A stretch of DNA of 50,597 nt, from assembly GCF_016924645.1 (NCBI RefSeq), contig NZ_JAFFJV010000027.1, positions 1-50,597 on the forward strand, given 5' to 3'. The stretch is from Rufibacter psychrotolerans (GTDB taxonomy: Bacteria; Bacteroidota; Bacteroidia; Cytophagales; Hymenobacteraceae). Shown here one piece after another: positions 43,356 through 50,476 of this stretch (position 1 is the stretch's first letter; every line of letters starts with the position of its first letter). Made by a program: the position numbers and the translations under genes. A model generated the notes under the pieces. It had not been told where the DNA came from, did not search any database, and was given only the letters and a program-made list of their open reading frames with translations.

Positions 43356-43676
43356 CTAATCTTTTTCCTGGAGGTGAATGGAGTCTGCGTTGATGCAGTA
43401 CCTCACCTTGGAGGGTGTGCGGGCATCCTGGAAGAGGTGGCCCAGGTGCCCGCCGCAGTGGTGGCAGAGCAGCTGCGTGCGCTCCCGGCCGTAGGTGTCC
43501 AGCAGGTGGAATCGCACGTTCTGGCCCAGGTGGCCCCAGAAGCTGGGGAAGCCAGTCCTGGAGTCAAACTTCTGGGCCGGGGAAAACAGGGCGGCCCCGC
43601 AGCGGCGGCAGACGTACACGCCGGTTTGTGGGTGCTGGTGGGGGTTAGCCCAGTCTATCTGGCGGTTCTTGAACAT
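43356..43676 (-). CDS. msrB: peptide-methionine (R)-S-oxide reductase, short form
   Basis: A 106-aa MsrB. Zinc-binding pairs C23-x2-C26 and C71-x2-C74, conserved TGFPSFW and GGHLGHLF, and catalytic Cys94 in RYCINADSI. It reduces methionine-R-sulfoxide. It is shorter than usual at the N-terminus, and the active-site segment reads INADS where family members usually have INSxS. Its start lies 32 bases inside the preceding kinase gene. One of two msrB copies here. Confidence 0.9.
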   Translation of the reverse strand: MFKNRQIDWANPHQHPQTGVYVCRRCGAALFSPAQKFDSRTGFPSFWGHLGQNVRFHLLDTYGRERTQLLCHHCGGHLGHLFQDARTPSKVRYCINADSIHLQEKD

Positions 43677-44124
43677 CTGGCTCCTCCTTTCTCCATTCCT
43701 GTACTACAAAACCATCACCCTGGATGCGCACGCTGAAGAGGCGGTCAAAGCCCTCCTGAAAAGACGGCGGCCGCAGCTTCTTGCGTACGTCATACAGGGC
43801 AATGTCTTTTACCTGGTCTCTTCCCTGGCGCAGGCGGTTGCGGGCCAGGGCATCGGGCAGGGACGTCTGGAAGTAGTAACCAATGACCTGGTAGCGGCGC
43901 GCTTTGCACAGACCAATGTACCGGGCCCGGTCCTCTGGGGTGGGATTGGTGTTGTCTACCACCAGTTTGGCGCTGGTCTGCAGGCACAGCTGCAGGAACT
44001 GAAGCTCCCGGTGACGGGTGCGGAGCAGGTCCAGGCTGATGCGCACGTGCGTGTTGAAGAAGCGTTGCTGGTAGAACGTAGACTTCCCAGAGGCCTGCAG
44101 GCCTATAAAGAGAATGGCCTCCAC
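43645..44124 (-). CDS. P-loop AAA/polynucleotide-kinase-like protein
   Basis: A 159-aa P-loop NTPase: Walker A GLQASGKSTF (about residues 8-17) and LVVDNTNPTPEDRARYI (about 54-70), the signature of the polynucleotide-kinase 3'-phosphatase-like small kinase family. Later Arg-rich LARNRLRQGRD forms the lid. It could phosphorylate nucleic-acid ends or small molecules; the substrate is unknown. It sits between two msrB genes, 12 bases after one and overlapping the other by 32 bases, so all three are one transcription unit. Confidence 0.82.
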   Translation of the reverse strand: MEAILFIGLQASGKSTFYQQRFFNTHVRISLDLLRTRHRELQFLQLCLQTSAKLVVDNTNPTPEDRARYIGLCKARRYQVIGYYFQTSLPDALARNRLRQGRDQVKDIALYDVRKKLRPPSFQEGFDRLFSVRIQGDGFVVQEWRKEEPDVQEPPDRLG

Positions 44125-44136
44125 CCGGGCGGCCGC

Positions 44137-44523
44137 TTAGGCGTTTTCCTGGGCCGGCACAAACGCCATGGAGATGGAGTTTACGCAGTGGCGGGTGTTC
44201 TTCGCGGTGAAGCGCTCGCCCAGGAACACGTGGCCCAGGTGGCCGCCGCAGTTAGAGCAGATGATCTCGGTGCGGCGGCCATCAGCGTCGGGCACGCGAG
44301 TCACGGCCCCGGGAATCTCGTCGTCAAAGCTGGGCCAGCCGCAGTGTGATTCAAACTTGTCTTCTGAGCGGTACAAGGGCGCGTTGCAGCGGCGGCAGAT
44401 GTACGTGCCGGCCTCTTTGTTGGTGTAAAGCTTGCCGGTGAACGGGCGCTCCGTGCCTTTGTGCAAGATCACGTACTCTTCCTCCGGGGTAAGGTTGTTG
44501 TATTTTTTTTCCTGGTTTTCCAT
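44137..44523 (-). CDS. msrB: peptide-methionine (R)-S-oxide reductase
   Basis: A 128-aa MsrB with zinc Cys pairs C43/C46 and C89/C92, CGWPSFDD (with C61, the usual resolving-Cys position), GGHLGHVF, and catalytic Cys113 in RHCVNSISM. This is the canonical, complete copy and leads the msrB-kinase-msrB unit. The short copy at 43356 lacks a Cys at the C61 position (TGFPSF instead), so the two probably regenerate differently. Confidence 0.93.
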   Translation of the reverse strand: MENQEKKYNNLTPEEEYVILHKGTERPFTGKLYTNKEAGTYICRRCNAPLYRSEDKFESHCGWPSFDDEIPGAVTRVPDADGRRTEIICSNCGGHLGHVFLGERFTAKNTRHCVNSISMAFVPAQENA

Positions 44524-44621
44524 GGTTCAGTGGGGTTTACTTCTGCTGATTGTACTGACTTTTGGCCAGTGCCGTTGCGGTGCAGGCAACAAGGCAAAGG
44601 TACCAAGAAATCTGCGTAAGC

Positions 44622-44657
44622 CTTTTGGGGGTGTTTTGGAGGAAACAGCCCCAAAAC
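44622..44657. repeat. GTTTT/AAAAC intergenic palindrome, copy 20
   Basis: CTTTTGGGGGTGTTTTG and GGAAACAGCCCCAAAAC, between the PH-domain gene and the msrB operon. Confidence 0.65.
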
Positions 44658-44710
44658 GGGCCACCTCCCCAGCGCCAGCGTAAGAATCAGGCCTAAGCCT
44701 GGTCTTCGGT

Positions 44711-45091
44711 TTACCGCGCCACGTGGAAGGCCAGGATCTTCTGCACGTCATAGACGTTCACGGCCTTGTTGAATTTCTTCCTGATGCTGGGCTCCACCTC
44801 GCTGGAGATCCAGATCTTCAGCTCGGCGTCCAGGTCAAACGTGCCCGAGGTCTCCACGCTGAACCGGGAGATGCTTCGGTAGGAAACCGACAGGTACTCC
44901 ACTTTGCTGCCCGTGAAGCCTTGCCGGTCAATCAGGATCAGCCGTTTGGTGGTGAAGATGAAGGTGTCCCGAATGAGGCGGAAGCCCAGCTCAATTTCTT
45001 CGCCTTCGGTGAGCAGCTTGCCAAACTCTCTGGTTAATTCTGCCTGGCTCACGGCTCCGGCGTTTCCAAGAATAGAAGAAAAGAATCCCAT
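44711..45091 (-). CDS. bacterial PH-domain protein
   Basis: A 126-aa soluble protein that fills one bacterial PH-like fold (bPH_1/DUF1696 type): a helix with QAELTREFGKLLTEGEEIEL, strands containing RDTFIFTTKRLILIDRQG, GSKVEYLSVSYRSI and the closing helix with VYDVQKILAFHV. No signal peptide. These proteins form ring-like oligomers of unknown function in other bacteria. Confidence 0.85.
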   Translation of the reverse strand: MGFFSSILGNAGAVSQAELTREFGKLLTEGEEIELGFRLIRDTFIFTTKRLILIDRQGFTGSKVEYLSVSYRSISRFSVETSGTFDLDAELKIWISSEVEPSIRKKFNKAVNVYDVQKILAFHVAR

Positions 45092-45226
45092 GGGTGTTGA
45101 GGTTAAGGGTGGAACATGCGTTGGTACTTCTTACTTGTCTGCGTATTACTGCTTCTTTATCCGCACAGCCCGGGGTAGCACGGCAAAGGACAGGGGCTGC
45201 CTGCTGCCCCGCCCGGCCGCAGGCGC

Positions 45227-45721
45227 TTAGAGGGTACGGGTTCTGACCGGTATCCAGATTTCTTCTTCAGAGGCCGGGTCATCGTTCCGGTACTTCTCCC
45301 CCATTTTCGCGAAATGCGGCCGGTGGTCCAGTTCATACGCTGAGCCAGGGAGCCAGGTCCCGAAGATGAACTGATAGGCCCGTTGCGCTTCGCTGGATCT
45401 GCCTTTGTACCCAAACACCGCGTACGCCCCGCCCGGCACCTGGAGCACCTCCAGGCCCGCCGGTACCGGGGCCGGATCTGAGACCTGAACCGCCGCCCAT
45501 TTTTCAAATTCCAGGGTAGGGTTGTAGCGCGTGAAAAAGGCTGGATCTGGGTATACCTCCACCGAGTAGCGTTCTGGCCCCGCCACATTCCTGATCTCTT
45601 TGCGCCTGGGGCCAAACCGGCGCCAAAGCGCTTGGGTCTGGTCTGCCGCCATGGCCATGGTCACGCGCAGGCCCACCAGCGTTGTTGGCGGCAAAACTTC
45701 TATTCTTGGGGGTACTTCCAT
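45227..45721 (-). CDS. GyrI-like / AraC effector-binding-domain protein
   Basis: A 164-aa stand-alone effector-binding domain. The start at MEVPPRIEVLPPT (45721) fits the family's first strand, LPPTTLVGLRVTMAM. LWRRFGPRRKEI, YSVEVYPDPAFF, KWAAVQV, VPGGAYAVFGYKGRS and a final IWIPV strand follow the GyrI/SOUL-like double repeat. It lacks a DNA-binding domain. Such proteins bind small hydrophobic molecules or act on gyrase inhibitors. The frame is open further upstream, but those residues look non-native. Confidence 0.82.
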   Translation of the reverse strand: MEVPPRIEVLPPTTLVGLRVTMAMAADQTQALWRRFGPRRKEIRNVAGPERYSVEVYPDPAFFTRYNPTLEFEKWAAVQVSDPAPVPAGLEVLQVPGGAYAVFGYKGRSSEAQRAYQFIFGTWLPGSAYELDHRPHFAKMGEKYRNDDPASEEEIWIPVRTRTL

Positions 45722-45951
45722 GGTAAGGTAAAAAAAGGGTTGGCTGGCTGCCGCCTTCGGGCTAGGCTCCCCCTCCCTGCCGGCTGGCTTCCTGGTGCCA
45801 CTTAGTAACCTGAGCGGCACCTCTTTCAGAAGCGCCCAGCTAAGTTGGCGTTTTCTTTACAATTTTCCACTTTTTGCCCCAAAACTGAAAATCATCGCCA
45901 AAACTACTTTTGGTTCAGCTCCCTCTCCAGTTGGGGCGGGTCACAAAAAAA

Positions 45952-45990
45952 GCCTGCCACCGGCAAGCTTCTCCTGCCGGTGGCAGAGGC
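45952..45990 (-). terminator. intrinsic terminator of the cytochrome gene
   Basis: GCCTGCCACCGGCA (45952-45965) with TGCCGGTGGCAGAGGC (45975-45990). On the - strand it is followed by a run of seven T. Eight bases past the cytochrome stop. Confidence 0.85.
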
Positions 45991-45997
45991 AATTCCT

Positions 45998-46576
45998 TTA
46001 CAGTTGGCTTTTGCCGGGTGCCGGAAGAGTAGGCTTGAGCACAAAAGCCCGGGCAAATTTCCCCAGCCAGGTGAACTCATGCGCCGGCACCTGGTTGGCA
46101 ACGGGCTTCAGCGTTCGCAGGTAAGAAACCACGGCGGTCAGGTCTTCGTCGCTCATGTCCTGGCCCTGCATGAACGGAAGCACCGCCTCGCCGTTGCTTT
46201 TCACGCCGTACCTGAGCACGCGGGCAATCTCGGCATCGGTCATCCGGCCAATGCCGGTGCTGGCGTCTGGGGTAAGGTTGGTGGTGAAGATGGTACCGAA
46301 GGGCGTATCTACCCTTTTGGCCCCGGCCAGGGAAGGCTCTCCCCCGCTTTTCAGCACTGAGTCTATGTTCTGCACGGAGCTGTGGCACTGCGCGCAGCCG
46401 TGGGAAACCAGCACAATATGCTTGCCTCGCTCAATCAGGACGGGGTCTGCGCTGGCTTTGATGTTGGGGTATGGGGCGTCATAGGTCAGGTGCTGCCGTA
46501 GCATGGTAGCCACCGCCACCCCGGCAATGAGCACCAGCAGCACCAGCAGGGACCATGTTAAGATTTTGCGTAACAT
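45998..46576 (-). CDS. membrane-anchored class I cytochrome c
   Basis: A 192-aa protein with an N-terminal membrane anchor (about 6-26) and one haem-binding motif CAQCH at residues 61-65. A probable distal Met is in LPFMQGQDMSDEDL (about 140-155), followed by the closing helix LTAVVSYLRTLKPV. This is a single-domain cytochrome c of the kind that donates electrons to oxidases or alcohol dehydrogenases. No partner enzyme is encoded nearby. Confidence 0.9.
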   Translation of the reverse strand: MLRKILTWSLLVLLVLIAGVAVATMLRQHLTYDAPYPNIKASADPVLIERGKHIVLVSHGCAQCHSSVQNIDSVLKSGGEPSLAGAKRVDTPFGTIFTTNLTPDASTGIGRMTDAEIARVLRYGVKSNGEAVLPFMQGQDMSDEDLTAVVSYLRTLKPVANQVPAHEFTWLGKFARAFVLKPTLPAPGKSQL

Positions 46577-46640
46577 CTTGGGTTAGATAACTTGCCTGAA
46601 ACTTTTATTTGATAAGCGAAGGTACGGGGTGCGCAGTGGC

Positions 46641-47075
46641 CTACCTGCGGATGGCCGGACAGCTCTTGAGAAGCAGCAACCCCAGGGTAAGGTAAAACAG
46701 CACCGCCAGGGCAATGGGGGCTTCCTGCTGGGCATACCAGATATCATGGCCCGCTAACAGGGGGTTGACCAGGATGGGCGTAGCTACTTTGGCAAACAGC
46801 AGGAACAAGCCAAACCCCACCGCTGGCGAAAGCAGAAGGGCCAGCACCCGGACCACCACGGCCCGCTGCAGGCTCACCCGATGGCCGATGCCGGTGGATC
46901 CCACCGCCAGCAACACCAGCCCCACCTTCATTAAGAAAGCGGCCGCCCCGGTAGTGATGACTCTGCCATCGGTGGAGATGATGACGGCTAATTTCAGTGC
47001 CCAGGCCATTGCGCCCGCCAATAACAATACCCCGGCCACCTGGGTCCAATCTTGATTTGCCAATCTTGCTTTCAT
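46641..47075 (-). CDS. four-helix membrane protein
   Basis: A 144-aa integral membrane protein starting at MKARLANQDW (47075), which has the natural hydrophilic N-terminus. The frame is open a further 43 codons, but that part lacks protein character. Hydrophobic segments at about 12-30, 40-60, 72-98 and 115-135. No known family; the neighbouring cytochrome gene begins 65 bases downstream and may be co-transcribed. Confidence 0.65.
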   Translation of the reverse strand: MKARLANQDWTQVAGVLLLAGAMAWALKLAVIISTDGRVITTGAAAFLMKVGLVLLAVGSTGIGHRVSLQRAVVVRVLALLLSPAVGFGLFLLFAKVATPILVNPLLAGHDIWYAQQEAPIALAVLFYLTLGLLLLKSCPAIRR

Positions 47076-47491
47076 GTCTGTTTTCCTCTTCGTGCTGTGG
47101 GACGTATGCGTGAGAATAGGCAGGAAGCGTACGGCGGAAGATGAGAACCCTAGTTCTTTTTGGTTAGGCCCTACCCTTGCACCCAAGTGGATAGAGCGGC
47201 CCAAACTGCCAGGGCATACCGCACCCAGGGCTTCTGTTTATCCTGCTATTGCCTCAGTATCAAGTAGACAGGCCAGCAACAGGTTTCCACTATGTAGCCA
47301 ACGGGAATATTTTTGCAACCGCAGCGGCGGACACTGGAGAGGTGGAAGAGAGAATGCTGTTACAAGAGGAAGATCTGTGGAAGTACCCCAGACAAGGTGG
47401 GGCTGGGAGGCTTGCCGGGCTGCCCGGCTACCTTAATGCTTGGAGGGGCCGTTCTGCAAAATCGCTTTTGTACTTACCGGCTATGCCTGGC
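47076..47491. other. 416-bp intergenic region without recognised features
   Basis: Open frames here have no convincing protein character or start. No palindrome copy is seen. It marks the right end of the backbone, where gene density falls before the second cassette array. Confidence 0.5.
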
Positions 47492-47671
47492 TTATTGCTG
47501 GCGCTTTCGGTACGCCTCTTTCAGTAATCCGGTGAGGACTATGAACCCAATGCCCAACAGGTACCGGTAGTGAGAGAGGGTATGGTTTGGCCAAACATCA
47601 GTGTACGCGGCCACCAGTAGCACCAAACTTATGCCCCAAAGCAGTATACCCAAATACCAGGTTATTTTTGA
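47492..47671 (-). CDS. small two-helix membrane protein
   Basis: A 59-aa protein from MSKITWYLG (47671), with two hydrophobic helices (about 4-24 and 38-52) and a basic C-terminus (KEAYRKRQQ). It resembles the tiny unannotated membrane proteins common in this phylum. An in-frame start eight codons upstream is possible. Confidence 0.5.
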   Translation of the reverse strand, partial: SKITWYLGILLWGISLVLLVAAYTDVWPNHTLSHYRYLLGIGFIVLTGLLKEAYRKRQQ

Positions 47672-47822
47672 CATAACGGTACAATTGTTTTTCAATAGCT
47701 TGTCTATTTTCCCAGTGCCTGCAACCAGGCACTTTTGATTTTTTGCAGGTAAAAAGGCGGACTTTTAGTCTGTTGCAGATTGGAAAGCCGTTAAGTAAAA
47801 CAGTTCTTATGGACTCGTATAA

Positions 47823-47945
47823 ATGGAGCCCGTGCTGGGCACGCTCCTCATCATCTACATGGGCTTAAGAAAGATCAACACCAGGGGCATCCAACAGGCC
47901 CAGAAGGTGATGCTGCTGGCCGCGGCGGCCTACAATCTGCAGTAA
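47823..47945 (+). pseudogene. IS1182-family transposase, C-terminal remnant
   Basis: Forty codons, EPVLGTLLIIYMGLRKINTR through LLAAAAYNLQ, then TAA. This matches the last part of IS1182-type DDE transposases, whose C-termini read EPVxGTL..GLRRxNxRG..LLAAxAYNL. A TAA lies immediately upstream in frame, so everything 5' of residue ~1 of this piece is lost. It cannot be functional. Confidence 0.8.
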
Positions 47946-48111
47946 ATTGCTGCATTTTACCAAAAAAAGGAGTCAAACGGCTGCTATGGCACTGCCCAGA
48001 CCTCCTGCAGCCGCTTTTTTAGGCTTCTTTGGCCTTGAGGAAGGGGGAGAAATGAAGAAACGAACGGAAGCAAGTAAAGAAGAGCTACTTTACTCAAGAG
48101 TTGTGCAACAG
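47824..48111 (+). mobile_element. IS1182-like element, 3' remnant with right inverted repeat
   Basis: It starts with the transposase C-terminus and ends in AGTTGTGCAACAG (48099-48111). This is the exact inverse of CTGTTGCACAACT at 50477-50489, where the second copy begins, so 13 bp of terminal inverted repeat are recognisable. The left part of the element is deleted at the point where attC-like sequence resumes. Confidence 0.75.
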
Positions 48112-48150
48112 CTACCTTTGTTGGCATAAGTTGTTTTATTTACACATTGA

Positions 48151-48711
48151 TTATTTAATATCTGACAATTCAGCTACTTCTGAATTATTCGGATTATTAG
48201 GTGAATACAGCACTGTTACAGTATCGCCCAATTTAAATCTGTTCTCTTTATCGGGAATTGAAAAGGTTGTGTAAGCCCTTCCATTCGCGTAGTATTTACA
48301 AATAATCAACCACTCTTTGTTGCCCTTACTAGTGGACTTCCACTTTTCAACTACTAATCCTTTTGTCAACGCACCATTCTTTTCTAACTCCTTCTGCTGT
48401 TGTTTTCCTGCAACTATTCCAAATGTTGGCCCTACAATCAATACAGATGCAGCCGCAACACCTATTCCCCAGCCAGAATTATTTGACCAAACGCTATTAA
48501 CAAACTTCAATAAAAGGTAAGGTAACCCCAAGAACACAAGTATAAAAGGTAGCCACCTTTGGAAACCCTCCTTTGCAAATAATACTGAGTCCGGGGTGTC
48601 GATGTAGAGAAACCAAAGCACCAGAACAATACAGCAGAACCATAGAGAAGATTGAAATTTATTAGACTCTATAGATTCTACTTTTTTCTTATGATGTGCT
48701 TCCCTAGTCAC
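48151..48711 (-). CDS. cassette D membrane protein (DUF3592-like)
   Basis: A 186-aa protein starting from GTG at 48711. Three hydrophobic segments (about 24-42, 52-70 and 78-100) precede a C-terminal beta-rich part: KGLVVEKW, KEWLIICKYYANGRAYTTFS and LGDTVTVLYSPNNPNNSEV, the pattern of DUF3592-type proteins with a 'Gly-Asp-x-Val-x-Val-x-Tyr-x-Pro' strand. The DNA is A+T-rich compared with the backbone. The cassette ends with R'' TGCCAAC (48126-48120 on the - strand), then is interrupted by the IS remnant. Confidence 0.7.
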   Translation of the reverse strand: MTREAHHKKKVESIESNKFQSSLWFCCIVLVLWFLYIDTPDSVLFAKEGFQRWLPFILVFLGLPYLLLKFVNSVWSNNSGWGIGVAAASVLIVGPTFGIVAGKQQQKELEKNGALTKGLVVEKWKSTSKGNKEWLIICKYYANGRAYTTFSIPDKENRFKLGDTVTVLYSPNNPNNSEVAELSDIK

Positions 48712-48733
48712 TTAAAATTATTTTATCAATTTA

Positions 48734-48805
48734 GGCCAACGGACTCGTGTAAAAAACGTGCTAGGCCGTTGGCCGTAGCATGATTTTTACACGAGTCCGT
48801 TGGCA
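48734..48805 (-). repeat. attC-like site d
   Basis: R'' GTTGGCA on + (48799-48805) and R' GGCCAAC on + (48734-48740). Arms GTGTAAAAAACGTGC and GCATGATTTTTACAC, centre GGCCGTTGGCC, a variant of the array consensus that resembles sites 1 and 2 of the left array. Confidence 0.78.
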
Positions 48806-48814
48806 GCTGCTTTT

Positions 48815-49369
48815 TTATTTTAAGTATTCTTGGAATTCCAAATCAATATCTGCGGGATTTATAATTTTAGGAGCACCTTTTTCAGGTGAGAACAAGATTG
48901 CCGTCCAGCCTCTAGCGGCCTTTGCTTTAGTGTCAAAGTAAAATTCATGGTTTTTTGAGATGAATTTTATATATCTTTTAGTCGGGTAAACAATTCTGAA
49001 CTTCTTTTCTTTTAGATATTCTGAAGCTTCATGTTCGAAGTAACTATTGTCGTCCGCAACTGTATAAAAGTCCTCTTCTCCGTTTTCTTTTTTTAATGAC
49101 TCAATCTGCACGCTGTCGGGCGATATAAAAATTCCAGCCTTTTGAGATATGGTTATAAAGTCGTTAGAAGGTATTTTTGAAACTAAATAATTCTTAAGAA
49201 CGAAAGATTCTTCAAATGCTTTCCAGTTTCCCGCCTGTTTGATAGAATCAGTATCTGCTTTAGTAAGGTCAATATTTGCCCTGTCGGCTGCTTGAACTTC
49301 TTTTTTGGAAGATTCATTGCACCCAATCACAACTGCTATAAAGGTTAGAACAATCAGATTTCTTTTCAT
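48815..49369 (-). CDS. cassette C lipoprotein
   Basis: A 184-aa protein with a lipoprotein signal (VVIGC, Cys17). The mature part is rich in Lys, Asp and Ser with alternating helix and strand and no domain I recognise: SIKQAGNWKAFEESFVLKNY, a strand FITISQKAGIFISP and later FYTVADDNSYFEHEASEYL. The C-terminal half ends FQEYLK. Probably an outer-membrane lipoprotein of unknown role. Promoterless in appearance, as usual for cassette genes. Confidence 0.65.
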   Translation of the reverse strand: MKRNLIVLTFIAVVIGCNESSKKEVQAADRANIDLTKADTDSIKQAGNWKAFEESFVLKNYLVSKIPSNDFITISQKAGIFISPDSVQIESLKKENGEEDFYTVADDNSYFEHEASEYLKEKKFRIVYPTKRYIKFISKNHEFYFDTKAKAARGWTAILFSPEKGAPKIINPADIDLEFQEYLK

Positions 49370-49382
49370 TTTTTAAAGTTGC

Positions 49383-49449
49383 TGCAAACGTACTTGTGTA
49401 AATGACGGCGAGGCCGTCGGCCGAAGCTGGCATTTACACGTTGTTGTAA
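49383..49449 (-). repeat. attC-like site c
   Basis: On +: TGCAAAC (49383-49389) and GTTGTAA (49443-49449) flank arms TGTGTAAATGACGG and CATTTACACG around GGCCGTCGGCCG. R'' extended pairs with the start of cassette B. Confidence 0.8.
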
Positions 49450-49467
49450 AACGTTTTTTTAGTCTTC

Positions 49468-49859
49468 TTACCTTATTCTAACAAATTTTCCTGTATGTGA
49501 GGTTATGTGTAAATTAACCCTCATAATGAACTCAATAGTATCCGCTTTACAATTTGTTATTTCGTAATAAGGCTCTCCTAGTGATGTCAATGCTTTTTGA
49601 ATATCTGTTAATCCTTCGGTTTGGTTTTCAGTCGGAATTAGCTGGAAAGCAGTTTCAGACAAGCTTTTAATTGAATAAACTTTTTTATCCGAGTTCAATT
49701 CCGTCAAAGTTTTTCCTTTTACTTCAAATTCAAATTTGGAAAATTAGAGAACTGCTTATCATAAAGCACCTTATATTTCCCATTCTCTAAATTGCACGCT
49801 TTGTCTGCGAACCTGAGTCCGAGACAAAATATTAATGATATGTAGATTAATTTTTTCAA
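49468..49859 (-). pseudogene. cassette B exported protein, frameshifted
   Basis: Two frames make one ~130-aa protein. The first, from TTG at 49859, encodes a signal-like N-terminus (KKLIYISLIFCLGL), then NGKYKVLYDKQFSNF, and hits TAA at about 49720. The second starts from the overlap, reads FEFEVKGKTLTELNSDKKV and continues to 49468 (IMRVNLHITSHTGKFVRIR). The shift lies in the T/A-rich run near 49735-49748. Without it the cassette would contain no full gene. The break could be a real mutation or a homopolymer error. Function unknown. Confidence 0.6.
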
Positions 49860-49864
49860 ATGTT

Positions 49865-49931
49865 TTACAACGTACTTGTGTAAACGGCGGCGAGGCCGTC
49901 GGCCGATGGTGCCGTTTACACCTTGTTGTGT
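49865..49931 (-). repeat. attC-like site b
   Basis: On +: TTACAAC (49865-49871) and GTTGTGT (49925-49931), arms TGTGTAAACGGCGG and CCGTTTACAC, centre GGCCGTCGGCCG. The R'' extension matches the start of cassette A. Confidence 0.82.
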
Positions 49932-50392
49932 GACGTTTTTATTTCATACTTTATATCTTTTTCAGTAGCGTACTTTCCTTCTATGTACCACGTCAATAGG
50001 TCTTTGAAGGTCATGTCCGATACATCACTGTTCGGTTGGTAGAAGCTAGGTTTTGGGAGCTTAACCTTATTAAAGGTAAGTAACTCAATTGTTTTTAAAG
50101 GAAGCCATATTGAAAGTGCCAATAGGTTGATAAGAGCCGCCCCAGAGCCAAATAACTCTCCTTCGGAGTGAAAGTGTTTACTGTAGTCGAAGCCTTTGTG
50201 GTCAAGCTCAAATTTGTCGACGAACTTTACAAGTAGTTCATAGTTGTCGTCACCGTACATGCCTAAATCTTCAGCTACTCTTGTTTTTAGGTTTTCCACG
50301 TCCACAAAAGATGCTTCCACTAGGAAGGCTTTAACCGTCTGGTAGGCATGTCGGAGCTTTGTAAACTCAACTTGTTTTATCTGTCTGTCCAT
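49916..50392 (-). CDS. cassette A hypothetical protein
   Basis: A 158-aa protein, mixed charged helix: DRQIKQVEFTKLRHAYQTVK at the N-terminus, a middle rich in Asp/Lys/Phe, and a hydrophobic stretch at about 88-105 (INLLALSIWLPLKTIELL). Its last residues and stop are read from inside attC site b (SHNKV, TAA), the same arrangement seen for cassette 3 on the left. No family recognised. Confidence 0.65.
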   Translation of the reverse strand: MDRQIKQVEFTKLRHAYQTVKAFLVEASFVDVENLKTRVAEDLGMYGDDNYELLVKFVDKFELDHKGFDYSKHFHSEGELFGSGAALINLLALSIWLPLKTIELLTFNKVKLPKPSFYQPNSDVSDMTFKDLLTWYIEGKYATEKDIKYEIKTSHNKV

Positions 50393-50412
50393 CGATTATT
50401 TATTTAAATGAC

Positions 50413-50476
50413 ACACAACGTCTTAGCTAAACGACGGCGGAGGCCGTCGGCCGATGCTGGCGTTTACACGTTGTGC
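50413..50476 (-). repeat. attC-like site a, abutting the IS end
   Basis: On +: ACACAAC (50413-50419) and GTTGTGC (50470-50476). Arms TAAACGACGG and CGTTTACACG around GGCCGTCGGCCG; the left arm is slightly decayed (TCTTAGCTAAACG). The R'' box ends exactly where the IS1182-like inverted repeat begins. Confidence 0.78.

Larger units (their letters stand above)
47811..50476 (-). mobile_element. integron-like gene cassette array (right, CALIN-like)
   Basis: Four cassettes read on the - strand, in the order 50.4, 49.9, 49.4, 48.7 kb, separated by attC-like sites of the same family as the left array. Each cassette start pairs with its closing R'' box: GTTGTGTG with CACACAAC, GTTGTAAAAC with GTTTTACAAC, GTTTGCAGC with GCTGCCAAC (one mismatch), GTTGGCCTA with TATGCCAAC (one mismatch). 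The last site is split by an IS1182-like remnant (47824-48111), leaving L'-like ATTTATACGAGTCC on the - strand at 47811-47824 beyond it. No integrase in the window. Confidence 0.75.
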
